64,000 nucleotides of DNA from assembly GCF_004345605.1 (NCBI RefSeq), contig NZ_SLVY01000001.1:372001-436000 (forward strand), read 5' to 3'. Below the pieces are notes generated by a model. It was not told the origin of the DNA and did not search any database. It was given only the letters and a program-made list of their open reading frames with translations. Positions within the stretch are counted from its first letter, which is position 1. Each line of letters opens with the position of its first letter. The position numbers and the translations under genes were made by a program. This stretch comes from Rhodococcus sp. SMB37 (GTDB lineage Bacteria; Actinomycetota; Actinomycetes; Mycobacteriales; Mycobacteriaceae). Shown here one piece after another: positions 28,383-37,400 of this stretch.

Positions 28383-29651
28383 TCAGAAACCTCGCTGCTC
28401 GATCGTGTGGGCGTCACGCGCCAGGTCTTCTCTGAAGTCGTGGTGGGCGACGGCGATCAGTCGCCGGGCCCGCTCGGCGAGTGAGCGCCCGCGAAGATCC
28501 GCCGCGCCGAACTCCGTGACGATCACGTCGACATCGCTGCGGGCTGTGGTGACCGGGCCCGACAACGTCGCGGTGATCCGGCTGATCGTGCCGGCCTTCG
28601 CAGTCGCGGGCAGGGCCATGATGGCGTGACCTCCCGGCGACCGCGATCCCGCGCGCACGAAATCCACCTGGCCGCCGGTCCCCCCGAGATAGGCGGCGCC
28701 GCTCTGCTCTGCGTTGACCTGACCGGTCAGATCCACCTCCATCGCCGAATTGATGGTGACCAGCCGCTCCAACTGCGCGAGCACGGCCGCGTCGTGGGTG
28801 TACGAGGTGGGGCACATTCTGATCCGCGGGTTGTCGTGCGCGAAATCATAGAGGCGCCGGGTCCCGATGAGTGCACCGGTGATGGACACCCCCTGGTCGA
28901 TTCGCTTGCGCGCGTTGGTCACCGCACCGGCTTCGACGAGATCGACGAGGCCGTCCCCGAGCATCCCCGAATGGACGCCGAGGTCCTTGCGATCCGACAG
29001 CAACCGCAACAGCGCGTCGGGGACCGCGCCGACTCCCATCTGGATGACGGAGCCGTCGCCGATGTAGTCGGCGGCATGTCGCGCGATCGCCTCGTCGATA
29101 TCGCTGATCCGGGCCGGTGGCACCTCGACGGGCGGACGCGAAGTGTGCACGGCGTAGTCGATCCTCGACGCGGGCAGCATCAGGCCTTGTGTGAACGGCA
29201 CCTGGTCGTTGACTTCCGCGACCACGACACGGGCCTTGCCCACCGCGGCCTGCACGTAGTCGCTGATGAGCCCGTAGCTGTGATTCCCGTCGGCATCGGC
29301 TTCGCTCACCTGGACGAAGGCCACGTCACATCCGAGGATGCCGGCCTCGATCATCGACCCGACCTGGCTGACGTGGCACGGGATGACGTCGAGGCAATGC
29401 GCTTTCGTCATCGACCGCAGCGCGCCGATCGCGCCCATGCTCGACAGCCTGAAGCTGCCTGCCGTCTCGGGGCCGAAGATCCCGGAGAAGCTGGTCGCGA
29501 CGAACGCAGTGAGGTCGCCGATGTCGTTGCCCTGGGCGATCAAGGCTTCTATGAGGGTCGTGGGTTCGCCGCAGGCCTGCCCGATGACGATGCGGTCGCC
29601 GGGGCGTAGGAACTCACGGATATCGATATCGGGTGCCGCCAGGACGTTCAT
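28383..29651 (-). CDS. Acetyl-CoA hydrolase/transferase (4-hydroxybutyrate CoA-transferase) family protein
   Basis: The 422-residue class I CoA-transferase family protein shows FLRPGDRIVIGQACGEPTTLIEALI, then IQMGVGAVPDALLRLL near residue 205, and VTINSAMEVDLTGQVNAEQSG near 290. The Glu in that last segment corresponds to the family catalytic Glu that forms the glutamyl-CoA thioester. TEFGAADLRGRSLAERARRLI near the C-terminus is also typical. It overlaps the CaiB-like gene by 4 bp (ATGA). It likely moves CoA between acids in the catabolic pathway; the donor and acceptor are unknown. Confidence 0.88.
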   Translation of the reverse strand: MNVLAAPDIDIREFLRPGDRIVIGQACGEPTTLIEALIAQGNDIGDLTAFVATSFSGIFGPETAGSFRLSSMGAIGALRSMTKAHCLDVIPCHVSQVGSMIEAGILGCDVAFVQVSEADADGNHSYGLISDYVQAAVGKARVVVAEVNDQVPFTQGLMLPASRIDYAVHTSRPPVEVPPARISDIDEAIARHAADYIGDGSVIQMGVGAVPDALLRLLSDRKDLGVHSGMLGDGLVDLVEAGAVTNARKRIDQGVSITGALIGTRRLYDFAHDNPRIRMCPTSYTHDAAVLAQLERLVTINSAMEVDLTGQVNAEQSGAAYLGGTGGQVDFVRAGSRSPGGHAIMALPATAKAGTISRITATLSGPVTTARSDVDVIVTEFGAADLRGRSLAERARRLIAVAHHDFREDLARDAHTIEQRGF

Positions 29652-30850
29652 GCGTCACGCTCGGTGTTTTCGAGCCGCACCGCGGCGGTGTTCTCGTGCC
29701 GCACCGCGGCGGGGACACGCAGGTCGTCGATGATCTCGTCGGTGTGCGCCCCGAGCCTGGGCGCGGGCCCCGAGATGCGTCCGGGTGTGCGCGAGAACCA
29801 GGCAGGGGGCCCGGGGAATCGGACCGTGCCGTAAGGCGATTCGACCTCCTCGAAGAAGCCGACTTCCTCGAGGTGTCGGTTCTCGAACAGCTCATCGAGC
29901 GTTCGGACGGGTGCCGCCGGGATGTCATGGGAGCGCAGAAGATCGAGCCACTCCTGTGTCGTGCGTTCGAGGAACGTGTCGCCGAGCAGCCGGTAGACCT
30001 CGTCGATGCGTGCGGCTCGCTGAGCGAGCGTCGCGAAATGTTCGCCGGCCCAAGGCGGTTTCACGGCGTCGACGAACGCGCTCCACTGCTTGTCGTTGTA
30101 GACGAGCGCTGCGATCCGACCGTCCTTGGTGCGATACGGCTTCCGGTTGGGCGCCACCACTCGGGGATACACCGCGGGTCCCAGCGGCGGCGTGAACATC
30201 GCCCCGTTGCCGTGTTCGACGAGCATGAAGGCCGCCATGGTCTCGAACATGGCGACCTCGACCTCTTGGCCCTCCCCCGTCCGTTCACGATGGAACAGCG
30301 CCATCATGGTGGCGTAGAGCGCGGTCAGTCCGGCCACCTTGTCCGCGATGATGGTGCCGACGTAGCCGGATTCGCCCGTCAACTGCTCCTGCACGGAAGG
30401 AAGTCCACATTCGGCCTGGATGGTGTCGTCGTACGCGGTGAGATTCGAGTCGGGGCCGCCGCGGCCGTACCCATAGCAATTCGTGTACACGATCGACGGG
30501 TTCAGGGCCGCCACCTCGTCGTATCCGAATCCGAGGTGGGCGATCGCGGTAGCGCGCATCGAGTGGATGAACACGTCGGCCTCGGCGATGAGTTCGCGCA
30601 GTGCCGCTGCACCCTCGTCGGATCGAAGATCGAGGACGACGCTGCGTTTGCCCCGGTTGACATTGACGAACACGCCGCCCATTCCCGGCTCAGGCCCGAC
30701 CGAGATATATCGGGTGTTGTCGCCGGCAGGCGGTTCGATCTTGACGACGTCGGCTCCCATGTCGGCCATGATCTGGGTGCAATAGGGACCCATCACCATC
30801 GCCGTCAGATCGACGACGCGCACTCCGGACAGGGGACCTGGGTGTTTCAT
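29648..30850 (-). CDS. CaiB/BaiF (class III) CoA-transferase
   Basis: The 400-residue protein begins PLSGVRVVDLTAMVMGPYCTQIMADMGADVVKIEPP, the class III CoA-transferase signature. It continues with VVLDLRSDEGAAALRELIAEADVFIHSMRATAIAHLGFGYDEV; the catalytic Asp is expected around residue 165 (YDDTIQAECG). The C-terminal part ends with an unusual repeat-like tail (VRHENTAAVRLENTERDA). ATG 30850 is the first in-frame start with family similarity. It leads the operon with the two genes that follow and lies downstream of operator copy A. The family includes formyl-, succinyl- and bile-acid-CoA transferases. Confidence 0.9.
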   Translation of the reverse strand: MKHPGPLSGVRVVDLTAMVMGPYCTQIMADMGADVVKIEPPAGDNTRYISVGPEPGMGGVFVNVNRGKRSVVLDLRSDEGAAALRELIAEADVFIHSMRATAIAHLGFGYDEVAALNPSIVYTNCYGYGRGGPDSNLTAYDDTIQAECGLPSVQEQLTGESGYVGTIIADKVAGLTALYATMMALFHRERTGEGQEVEVAMFETMAAFMLVEHGNGAMFTPPLGPAVYPRVVAPNRKPYRTKDGRIAALVYNDKQWSAFVDAVKPPWAGEHFATLAQRAARIDEVYRLLGDTFLERTTQEWLDLLRSHDIPAAPVRTLDELFENRHLEEVGFFEEVESPYGTVRFPGPPAWFSRTPGRISGPAPRLGAHTDEIIDDLRVPAAVRHENTAAVRLENTERDA

Positions 30851-30924
30851 CGAACGAACCTCGCTGCGTCGGGTCGGAAGTCCCGGATGCGCATCCGTCC
30901 GGGTGGGCGCAAAACTATCAGATG

Positions 30925-30950
30925 AATCTTTACAAGGATAGTGGTATGAC
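30925..30950 (+). promoter_or_regulatory. Catabolic-cluster operator, copy A
   Basis: This copy reads AATCTTTACAAGGATAGT and then diverges from the other three in its last third. The TTACAAGGATA half is identical to copies B and D. It lies in the 106-bp gap between the CoA-transferase (-) and ligase (+) genes, ends 6 nt before the ligase GTG, and overlaps a TATGAC -10-like box (30945-30950) positioned for a leaderless ligase message. Confidence 0.6.
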
Positions 30951-30956
30951 TGGTGG

Positions 30957-32468
30957 GTGGACGAAAACAACGCCATCCCGGGAACGATCGACAAAGTCCT
31001 CGATGCCGCGCTCGCGGAGCGCCCGAATGCGCCCGCCGTCGAGGCCGCCTCGGGGACCTGGTCGTACTCGGACCTCGACGACCAGGCCCGCCGGGCCGCC
31101 GGTGCACTGTGGTCACTCGGGGTGCGCGCCGGAGACCGGGTCGCGGCATGCCTCCCCAACGATCTGGACATCGTCGCGGCCTTCCACGGCACCCAACGAA
31201 TAGGAGCCGTCTGGGCCGGCATCGGCGAAGCCCTCCCCGCCGCCGAACAGCAATACCTCCACGACCTCAGCACACCGAAAGTTGTCCTCGCCGGTGAACA
31301 CTGCAAGCTCAGCACTCCCGGCCGTGCGGATCCGGACAGGTGGGCGGAACTGCTGGCGCGCGGGGACCATGCGCCCTTGCTCGACCTCGACATCGATGCA
31401 CCCGCCGGAATCGCCTTCACGAGTGGCACGTCCGGAAAGCCCAAGGCAGTGGTCCACAGCCAGCGCAATCTCCTGCTTCCGGGCGCGGTCCTCGTCGCCA
31501 CCCGGGGGTACGGCCCGGATCTACGTAAGGGCGACAGCTTCCCGTTCACGATCCTCAACCTCATGGTGCTGTCCACTCTGCTCACCGCGCAGGCCGGCGG
31601 ATGCGCCGTCGTCATGAACCGGCGGGATCTCGAGGGCGTCGCCGAATGGATCGCCACACGTGAGGTGACCGTGTGGAACGGAGCCCCCGCTCAGATCTAC
31701 GACCTCGCCGCGCGCCCCGACCTCGACCTCGGCTCTCTGGAAGAGGTCTGGAGTGGCGGTAGCGACACACCGGATGAACTGCGCCGTGCATTCGCCGACG
31801 CACACCATCTCGATCCCCGCGTCACCTACGGCCTGACCGAGGCACCTACCGTCGTGTCGATCGATCCGGTGGGCGTCGAGTGGCAGCCGCGCTCGAGCGG
31901 AACGGTCCTCCCGCATCTCGATGTGGCCGCCTACGACGACGCGGGCCAGCGCCTCCCCCCTGGTGAGCTGGGTGAGCTGCAGCTGACCGCGGCGAGCAGC
32001 GGTCCGTGGGCGCACGTGTGGACTCCGATGCTCGGATATCTGGAGGACGGCGCAGTGCGCCCGCCGGAGCCCGGACCCGTTGCCACCGGTGACATCGGAA
32101 CCGTCGACGAGCACGGCAGGCTGACGGTGCTGGACCGCAAGAAGCTCGTCATCATCCGGGGCGGCGCCAACGTGTACCCGCTCGAGGTCGAACGGGTCAT
32201 CGGCAGCCACGCGGACGTCACCAAGGTCGCCGTATATCCGATCCCCGACGACCGGCTCGGGCAACGGGTCGCCGCGGTGATCGAAAGCCCGGTCGAGCAA
32301 CCCGATTTCGAGGCACTCACCGAACTATGCCGACGCGAGCTCTCACCGTACAAGGTTCCGGAGGTCTGGACGCGGGTCGACGCACTACCCGTCAACGCGA
32401 TGGGCAAGATCCAACGCGCCGGGCTTCCCGAGCTGATCGACGCGCACCGTCGTTCCGGCGTGCCCTGA
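30957..32468 (+). CDS. AMP-forming acyl-CoA ligase
   Basis: The 503-residue adenylate-forming enzyme has IAFTSGTSGKPKAVVHSQRNLLL (P-loop) near residue 145, VTYGLTEAPTVVS (A5) near 290, TGDIGTVDEHGRLTVLDRKKLVIIRGGANVYPLEVER (A7-A8) near 380 and the catalytic Lys in LPVNAMGKIQRAGL near 480. It should activate a pathway acid as its CoA thioester. The GTG at 30957 sits immediately after operator copy A. It is followed 91 bp later by an SDR gene on the same strand. Confidence 0.9.
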   Translation: MDENNAIPGTIDKVLDAALAERPNAPAVEAASGTWSYSDLDDQARRAAGALWSLGVRAGDRVAACLPNDLDIVAAFHGTQRIGAVWAGIGEALPAAEQQYLHDLSTPKVVLAGEHCKLSTPGRADPDRWAELLARGDHAPLLDLDIDAPAGIAFTSGTSGKPKAVVHSQRNLLLPGAVLVATRGYGPDLRKGDSFPFTILNLMVLSTLLTAQAGGCAVVMNRRDLEGVAEWIATREVTVWNGAPAQIYDLAARPDLDLGSLEEVWSGGSDTPDELRRAFADAHHLDPRVTYGLTEAPTVVSIDPVGVEWQPRSSGTVLPHLDVAAYDDAGQRLPPGELGELQLTAASSGPWAHVWTPMLGYLEDGAVRPPEPGPVATGDIGTVDEHGRLTVLDRKKLVIIRGGANVYPLEVERVIGSHADVTKVAVYPIPDDRLGQRVAAVIESPVEQPDFEALTELCRRELSPYKVPEVWTRVDALPVNAMGKIQRAGLPELIDAHRRSGVP

Positions 32469-32559
32469 CGAGTAGTCCCGGCGCGATCCGACGATCGGCC
32501 GACACCGCCGCCCAACACTGCAAGAATTCGTCCTGCATTTCGAATCCGAGGAGACCCCT

Positions 32560-33336
32560 GTGGCACTGAACCCCGACACCGCCGCACGAATGTTCGGCCT
32601 CGAAGGCCGGGTTGCGATCGTGACCGGTGCATCGTCGGGTCTCGGCGCCACGGTGGCCGAAACGCTCGCGTCCTTCGGTGCGAGGGTTGCCGTGGTGGCC
32701 CGGCGAAAGGATCGGCTCGAGGAGCTCGCCGAGCGGATCGGGGGCGTCGCGGTCGCGTGCGACCTGTCGGATCTCGATCAGGTCGGCATCGTCGTACCGG
32801 CCGTGGCCGAACTGCTAGGCCCACCGGAGATCCTCGTCAACGGTGCGGGCAGCATGTTCACCGAAGAGCGAGCCGAGGACGAGCCGCTCGACGCGATCCG
32901 GCGCACCATGGACCTCAACCTGCTCGCGCCGTTCCAACTCGCCCAGGACGTGTTCCCGCACATGCGCACCGTCGGTCGAGGCGCGATCATCAACATCTCG
33001 TCGATCAGTGGCCGCGTGGGCGTCCCCGGAATCCCCCAGGCTTCCTATGCGGCAAGCAAACTCGGACTGTCGGGCCTCACCTCGGAACTGGCCGTGCAGT
33101 GGGCACGGCATTCGATCCGCGTCAACACGATTGCGCCGGGGTTCTTCCGCAGCGAGATCACGGGCCCCCTCTACGAGAGCGAACGCGCGACCGAGTACCT
33201 GCGCCGCAACACCCCGCTCCCGAAAGAGGGCACCCCCGACGACATCGTCGGTGCCGTCGTATGGCTGGCCGGCGACTCGGGAAGCTATGTCACGGGCCAG
33301 ACCGTCGTTGTCGACGGCGGCTGGACGGCGCGATAG
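32560..33336 (+). CDS. Short-chain dehydrogenase/reductase
   Basis: The 258-residue classical SDR has VAIVTGASSGLGATVAETLASFGARVAVVARR (TGxxxGxG cofactor motif), ILVNGAGSM, catalytic S in IINISSISGRVG and Y-x3-K in ASYAASKLGLSG, then RVNTIAPGFFRSEIT and VTGQTVVVDGGWTA at the end. The Arg pair after the second strand (VARRKDR) is compatible with NADP. It is probably in the same unit as the upstream ligase. The substrate is presumably a hydroxyacyl or ring alcohol of the pathway. Confidence 0.93.
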   Translation: MALNPDTAARMFGLEGRVAIVTGASSGLGATVAETLASFGARVAVVARRKDRLEELAERIGGVAVACDLSDLDQVGIVVPAVAELLGPPEILVNGAGSMFTEERAEDEPLDAIRRTMDLNLLAPFQLAQDVFPHMRTVGRGAIINISSISGRVGVPGIPQASYAASKLGLSGLTSELAVQWARHSIRVNTIAPGFFRSEITGPLYESERATEYLRRNTPLPKEGTPDDIVGAVVWLAGDSGSYVTGQTVVVDGGWTAR

Positions 33337-33351
33337 CCGAGCCGGGGCTCC

Positions 33352-34347
33352 TCACTCGACTCCGACGGGGAAGTGGCATGCCGCGAAATGTCCCGGTCGC
33401 AGCTCACGAATCTCCGGTTCCTCGGCCGCACACCGCGCCTGTGCGGCCGGGCACCTGGTGCGGAACCGACATCCGCTCGGTGGATTCAACGGCGACGGCA
33501 GGTCGCCGCTCAGGACGGCCGACGGCAACTGCGCGTCGGGATCCGGATCGGGAATCGAGTCGATCAGCGCACGAGTATAGGGATGCACGGGGGATGTGAA
33601 CAGGTCGTCGGAACCAGCGACCTCACAGACTTTTCCGAGATACATGACGACCACGCGGTCGCTCACGTTCTTCACCACCGCCAGATCGTGCGCGATGAAC
33701 ACCATGGTGAGTCGGTAGCGCTGTTTCATCTCTGCGAGCAGGTTGATGATCTGCGCCTGTACCGAGACGTCGAGAGCCGACACGGGTTCGTCGCAGATCA
33801 CGATCTCCGGGTCCAGGATCATCGCGCGGGCGATCGAGATCCGCTGGCACTGGCCACCGGAGAACTCGTGAGGTCGGCGATCCGGGGCGGTTGCGGGGTC
33901 TAGCCCGACCCGTTCGATCATGTCTCTGGTTCGCTTGTCGACGTCGGGCTTGCTCACGTCTCCCTGGATCCTCAACCCCTCCGCAATGATGTCCTTGACC
34001 TTGCGCAGCGGATTCAAGGAGGAAATCGGGTCCTGGAAGATCATTTGCAGTTTCCGCCGGTGTCCGCGCAATGCGGATGCGCGGAGCCCGACGATGTCCG
34101 ATCCGTCGACGACCACAGATCCCGACGTGGGCGCAGGTAGCTGCATGATCGCCTTGGCGACACTCGACTTTCCGCATCCCGATTCGCCGACCAGACCGAT
34201 GGTTTCTCCCCGCTTGGCGTCCAGGCTCACATCGGATACGGCGAAAACCCGCTCTCTCCCCTGTCCGGCGTACTCCACCGTGAGGTTCCGCACGCTCAGC
34301 ACCACGTCGTCATCGGCGCGCAGGTGCGCCACTCCACTGCCCGCCAT
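33352..34347 (-). CDS. Peptide/nickel-type ABC transporter ATP-binding protein (DppF-like)
   Basis: The 331-residue ATPase has Walker A GLVGESGCGKSSVAKAI near residue 50, signature HEFSGGQCQRISIARAMILDPEIVICDEPVSALDVSVQAQI around 155-190, and the oligopeptide-transporter C-terminal domain with the cysteine-rich CRFRTRCPAAQARC segment near residue 295. Its ATG overlaps the stop of the DppD-like gene (TGATG). It is the last gene of the importer operon and ends 15 bp from the convergent SDR gene. Confidence 0.93.
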   Translation of the reverse strand: MAGSGVAHLRADDDVVLSVRNLTVEYAGQGRERVFAVSDVSLDAKRGETIGLVGESGCGKSSVAKAIMQLPAPTSGSVVVDGSDIVGLRASALRGHRRKLQMIFQDPISSLNPLRKVKDIIAEGLRIQGDVSKPDVDKRTRDMIERVGLDPATAPDRRPHEFSGGQCQRISIARAMILDPEIVICDEPVSALDVSVQAQIINLLAEMKQRYRLTMVFIAHDLAVVKNVSDRVVVMYLGKVCEVAGSDDLFTSPVHPYTRALIDSIPDPDPDAQLPSAVLSGDLPSPLNPPSGCRFRTRCPAAQARCAAEEPEIRELRPGHFAACHFPVGVE

Positions 34348-35465
34348 CAGTTCACGTCCCTCGAGTCGACGAGTGTGCCCGCCGCGGTGATACCCGCGGC
34401 GACGTTCGTTGCACGGGCGCTCTCCCCCGCCGCGGTCCCGAGAGGAAAGAAGCACGCCGCGGAATGTGCGCGCGAATCGGGTGAGGCAACGAGCACCGGC
34501 GATTCGATCAGGCATCGTGATTGCGCCGAGGGGCATCGCGGCGCGAAACTGCATCCCCGCGGAGGATCGATGATCGTGGGAGGACGCCCCGGAATCGAAG
34601 GCAGGTAGGTGCGGCTCGGGTGGGCAAGCCGCGGAATCGCATCGATCAGAGCCCGAGTGTACGGATGTCGCATGTGCGCGAACAGTTGACGCGTCGGCCC
34701 TGCTTCCACGACCCTGCCCGCGTACATGACGGCGATCGAGTCGGCACGCCCCGCCACGACACCGAGGTCGTGGGTGATCAGGATCATTCCCATCTTCGAT
34801 TTCTGTTGCAGGTCTTGGAGAAAATCGAGGATCTGCTGCTGCACCGTGACATCGAGGGCCGTGGTCGGTTCATCGGCGATCAGCAGCTTCGGCGAGCACG
34901 CGATCGCCAGCGCGATCGTGACGCGTTGCCGCATGCCACCGGACAGGTGGTGCGGATGCTGAGCGAACCGGCTTTCGGGTTCGGGTATCCCCACCAACGT
35001 CAGCAATCGGATCGCTTCGGCCTTGGCCTGCGCCCGATCGAGGTCGAGGTGGAATCGGAGGGTTTCGGTGAGTTGCCGCCCGATCGTCATGACCGGAGTG
35101 AGGGAGGTCATCGGGTCCTGGAACACCATCGACAGATCGACTCCCCACAGGTGCTTGTTCTTCTTCGGCGACACGGTCGCCAGATCCACACCGTTGAAGC
35201 GGATCTCACTGGCCGGATGCACCTGAGCACTGGGCGCGAGAATCTTCATGATCGCCCGGGACAGCACAGACTTTCCCGAGCCTGATTCGCCGACGATGCC
35301 GAGTGTCCGTCCGGCATCGACATTCAGATCGACGCCGTCGACCGCACGGACCAGGCCGCGTGGCGTATCGAACCACACCCGCAGATCACGCACCTCCAGC
35401 AGTGACGCCCGCTGCGTAGCCTCCGACCCCTCGGACTCCTTCTCGAGACTCTCGACACCACTCAT
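34347..35465 (-). CDS. Peptide/nickel-type ABC transporter ATP-binding protein (DppD-like)
   Basis: The 372-residue ATPase has Walker A GIVGESGSGKSVLSRAI near residue 58, the Q-loop MVFQDPMTSLTPVMTIGRQL, the signature HHLSGGMRQRVTIALAIACSPKLLIADEPTTALDVTVQQQIL around 185-220, an H-loop ITHDLGVV and the C-terminal CSFAPRCPSAQSRC motif. A C-terminal extension of about 40 residues (GESARATNVAAGITAAGTLV) is not part of the family core. It overlaps both neighbours (ATGA with the permease gene, TGATG with the DppF-like gene). Confidence 0.93.
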   Translation of the reverse strand: MSGVESLEKESEGSEATQRASLLEVRDLRVWFDTPRGLVRAVDGVDLNVDAGRTLGIVGESGSGKSVLSRAIMKILAPSAQVHPASEIRFNGVDLATVSPKKNKHLWGVDLSMVFQDPMTSLTPVMTIGRQLTETLRFHLDLDRAQAKAEAIRLLTLVGIPEPESRFAQHPHHLSGGMRQRVTIALAIACSPKLLIADEPTTALDVTVQQQILDFLQDLQQKSKMGMILITHDLGVVAGRADSIAVMYAGRVVEAGPTRQLFAHMRHPYTRALIDAIPRLAHPSRTYLPSIPGRPPTIIDPPRGCSFAPRCPSAQSRCLIESPVLVASPDSRAHSAACFFPLGTAAGESARATNVAAGITAAGTLVDSRDVN

Positions 35466-36388
35466 ACGGACGACTCCTTCCCGACCCGGCCACGCACCCA
35501 GTCCCCGAGTTTGTTGAACGAGTACACGGTGAGAAAGAAGAACAGCATGGGAATGAGTACGAGATGGGGGTATTCCCTCAGGGATTCGCGTCCGGCCGCG
35601 AGCATCCCGCCCCAACTCGGCGTGGGTGGGGGAACACCCAGTCCGAGAAAGCTCAAACTGCCTTCCGCGACGACGAGCGTCGCCATCACCACGAGCGCGA
35701 GCGACATGACAGGCAACATCACGTTGGCGAGCAGTTCCCGAGTGAGTACCCGCCACGTTCCCGCTCCGAGCGCCTTCGCCGCCGTGACGAATTCACGTTC
35801 CGAGAAGGCGATCGTGTTGGCCCGCGCGACACGCGCGAAGTTGGGGATACCGAGCAGTGCTAGGCCGAGCACCAGTGTCGACAGACTCGGACCGAGTGCG
35901 GCCACCAGTGCGATGAGGAAGATCAGTGCCGGGAACGAGAGCAGGAAGTTGATGACCAGTGAGATCGCCCGGTCCAGAAAGCCTCCGACGTATCCGGCAA
36001 CCATCCCGGCAGTGACTCCGATGATCATCGCCACGGTCGTACCGACGATGGCCACCGTCATCGACACCCGCGCGCCGTAGATGCATCGCGAGAGGGTGTC
36101 GCGACCCAACGAGTCGGTCCCGAGCGGGTGCGCTCCCCATCCAGGAGTCGCGCTGAACTCGTCGGTGATCTCGTTGGGGTCGGGTAGAGGCAACCACTGC
36201 GCGGTCAGGGCCGCGAGGACGACGAGTCCGATCCAGACAGCACCGAGCAACGCACCGTACTCGCGTCGCCGACCTCGGCGTCGGCGAGACGAGGGCGCAG
36301 CAACCGGCACCGCGCTGGTGGTCGCACCGATCGCGGTCCCCGGCTCGGGTGCTCCGATGTGACTGTCCTTCCCGACGAGATCTGTCAC
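35462..36388 (-). CDS. Peptide/nickel-type ABC transporter permease (DppC-like)
   Basis: The 308-residue inner-membrane permease has a hydrophilic N-terminus of about 45 residues including an Arg-rich stretch, then GALLGAVWIGLVVLAAL as the first helix. HPLGTDSLGRDTLSRCIYGARVSM is the DppC hallmark, and the EAA loop reads TAAKALGAGTWRVLTRELLANVMLPV. GTG 36388 overlaps the DppB stop (GTGA). Together with the DppB-like protein it forms the translocation channel. Confidence 0.93.
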   Translation of the reverse strand: MTDLVGKDSHIGAPEPGTAIGATTSAVPVAAPSSRRRRGRRREYGALLGAVWIGLVVLAALTAQWLPLPDPNEITDEFSATPGWGAHPLGTDSLGRDTLSRCIYGARVSMTVAIVGTTVAMIIGVTAGMVAGYVGGFLDRAISLVINFLLSFPALIFLIALVAALGPSLSTLVLGLALLGIPNFARVARANTIAFSEREFVTAAKALGAGTWRVLTRELLANVMLPVMSLALVVMATLVVAEGSLSFLGLGVPPPTPSWGGMLAAGRESLREYPHLVLIPMLFFFLTVYSFNKLGDWVRGRVGKESSV

Positions 36389-37350
36389 GTTCCACTCACT
36401 TTCCGCACGCGCGGGTCGAGCCACGGGTAGGCGACGTCGACGGCGGTATTGATCAGCAGGTAGAGCAACGCGCTGAGCAGAACCACGGCCTGCACGACGA
36501 TGAAGTCGCGCGACAGGATGGAATTGACGACCAGCGTGCCCATGCCCGGTATCGAGAAGATCAGTTCGACGATGACTGTTCCGCCGATGAGCCGGCCGAT
36601 CACCACCCCGGACACGGTGATCAGGGAGAACGAGGATTGCCGCAGCGAATGCCCGGTCAGGATGCGCCAGGTGGGCAGCCCGCGTGCCCGCGCCGAGAGC
36701 ACGTGATCCTGCTGGAGCGTCGCCATCATGTCGCCTTTGAGCAGGCGGGTGAACAGAACGCATTCACCCGCCGCCAAGGTCATGACGGGCAGTATGAGGT
36801 ACCGGATGTGCTCGATAGGGTCCTCGGAGAAGGGTGTCCAACCGAGGGTCGGAAGCCACCCGAGCAGCACGCCGAACACGAAGACGAGCAGGACTCCCAG
36901 CGCGAACGACGGTATGGCGAGTGTCGCCGACGTCAGCGCTGTCGCAATCCTGTCGACGCGGCCGCCGGGCCGGTATGCCGACCAGATACCGACGGGTAGC
37001 GAAATCGCGAGCGCTACCAGCATCGACAGGATCGCGAGTTCCAGAGATACCGGTGCTCGTTCGGCGATCGAGGTCAGTACCGGCGTCTGTGTGGTGAAGG
37101 AGCGTCCGAAGTCGCCTTGGAGAACTCCGCCGATCCACGAGAAGTATCGCTGCACGAGCGGGTCGGACAGTCCGTAACTCTCGCGGGCGAGCTCGCGCAT
37201 CTCGTCGGACGCACCCGGTGGCACCAGTGCGTCGACGGGGTCGCCGGGAATCAACTCCAGAAGCAGGAACACCGCCGCGCTGACCATCCAGACCAGCAGG
37301 AGAAAGTTCCCGACGGACACCGCGCTTCGCCTCATCGAGGGTCCGACCAC
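36385..37350 (-). CDS. Peptide/nickel-type ABC transporter permease (DppB-like)
   Basis: The 321-residue permease has about six membrane helices, the N-terminal LIPGDPVDALVPPGASDEM segment typical of DppB, SWIGGVLQGDFGRSF, and the EAA loop LSARARGLPTWRILTGHSLRQSSFSLITVSG. GVVIGRLIGGTVIVELIFSIPGMGTLVV is also characteristic. The start is GTG 37350 or ATG 37335. It follows the second substrate-binding protein gene with a 50-bp gap. Confidence 0.93.
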   Translation of the reverse strand: MVGPSMRRSAVSVGNFLLLVWMVSAAVFLLLELIPGDPVDALVPPGASDEMRELARESYGLSDPLVQRYFSWIGGVLQGDFGRSFTTQTPVLTSIAERAPVSLELAILSMLVALAISLPVGIWSAYRPGGRVDRIATALTSATLAIPSFALGVLLVFVFGVLLGWLPTLGWTPFSEDPIEHIRYLILPVMTLAAGECVLFTRLLKGDMMATLQQDHVLSARARGLPTWRILTGHSLRQSSFSLITVSGVVIGRLIGGTVIVELIFSIPGMGTLVVNSILSRDFIVVQAVVLLSALLYLLINTAVDVAYPWLDPRVRKVSGT

Positions 37351-37400
37351 GTTTCGATCACCTCTTCCTCTCTCGTCGCCCCGCTACTCGGCCTCCCCGG

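Noticed and set aside
30851-31657. Long N-terminal extension of the CaiB-like transferase frame
   Set aside because: It crosses the operator region and lies antisense to the ligase gene; family similarity begins at ATG 30850.
33339-33350. GAGCC-GG-GGCTC repeat between the SDR and the importer ATPase as a terminator
   Set aside because: The loop would be too short and the stem only 4-5 bp, so it was not called.
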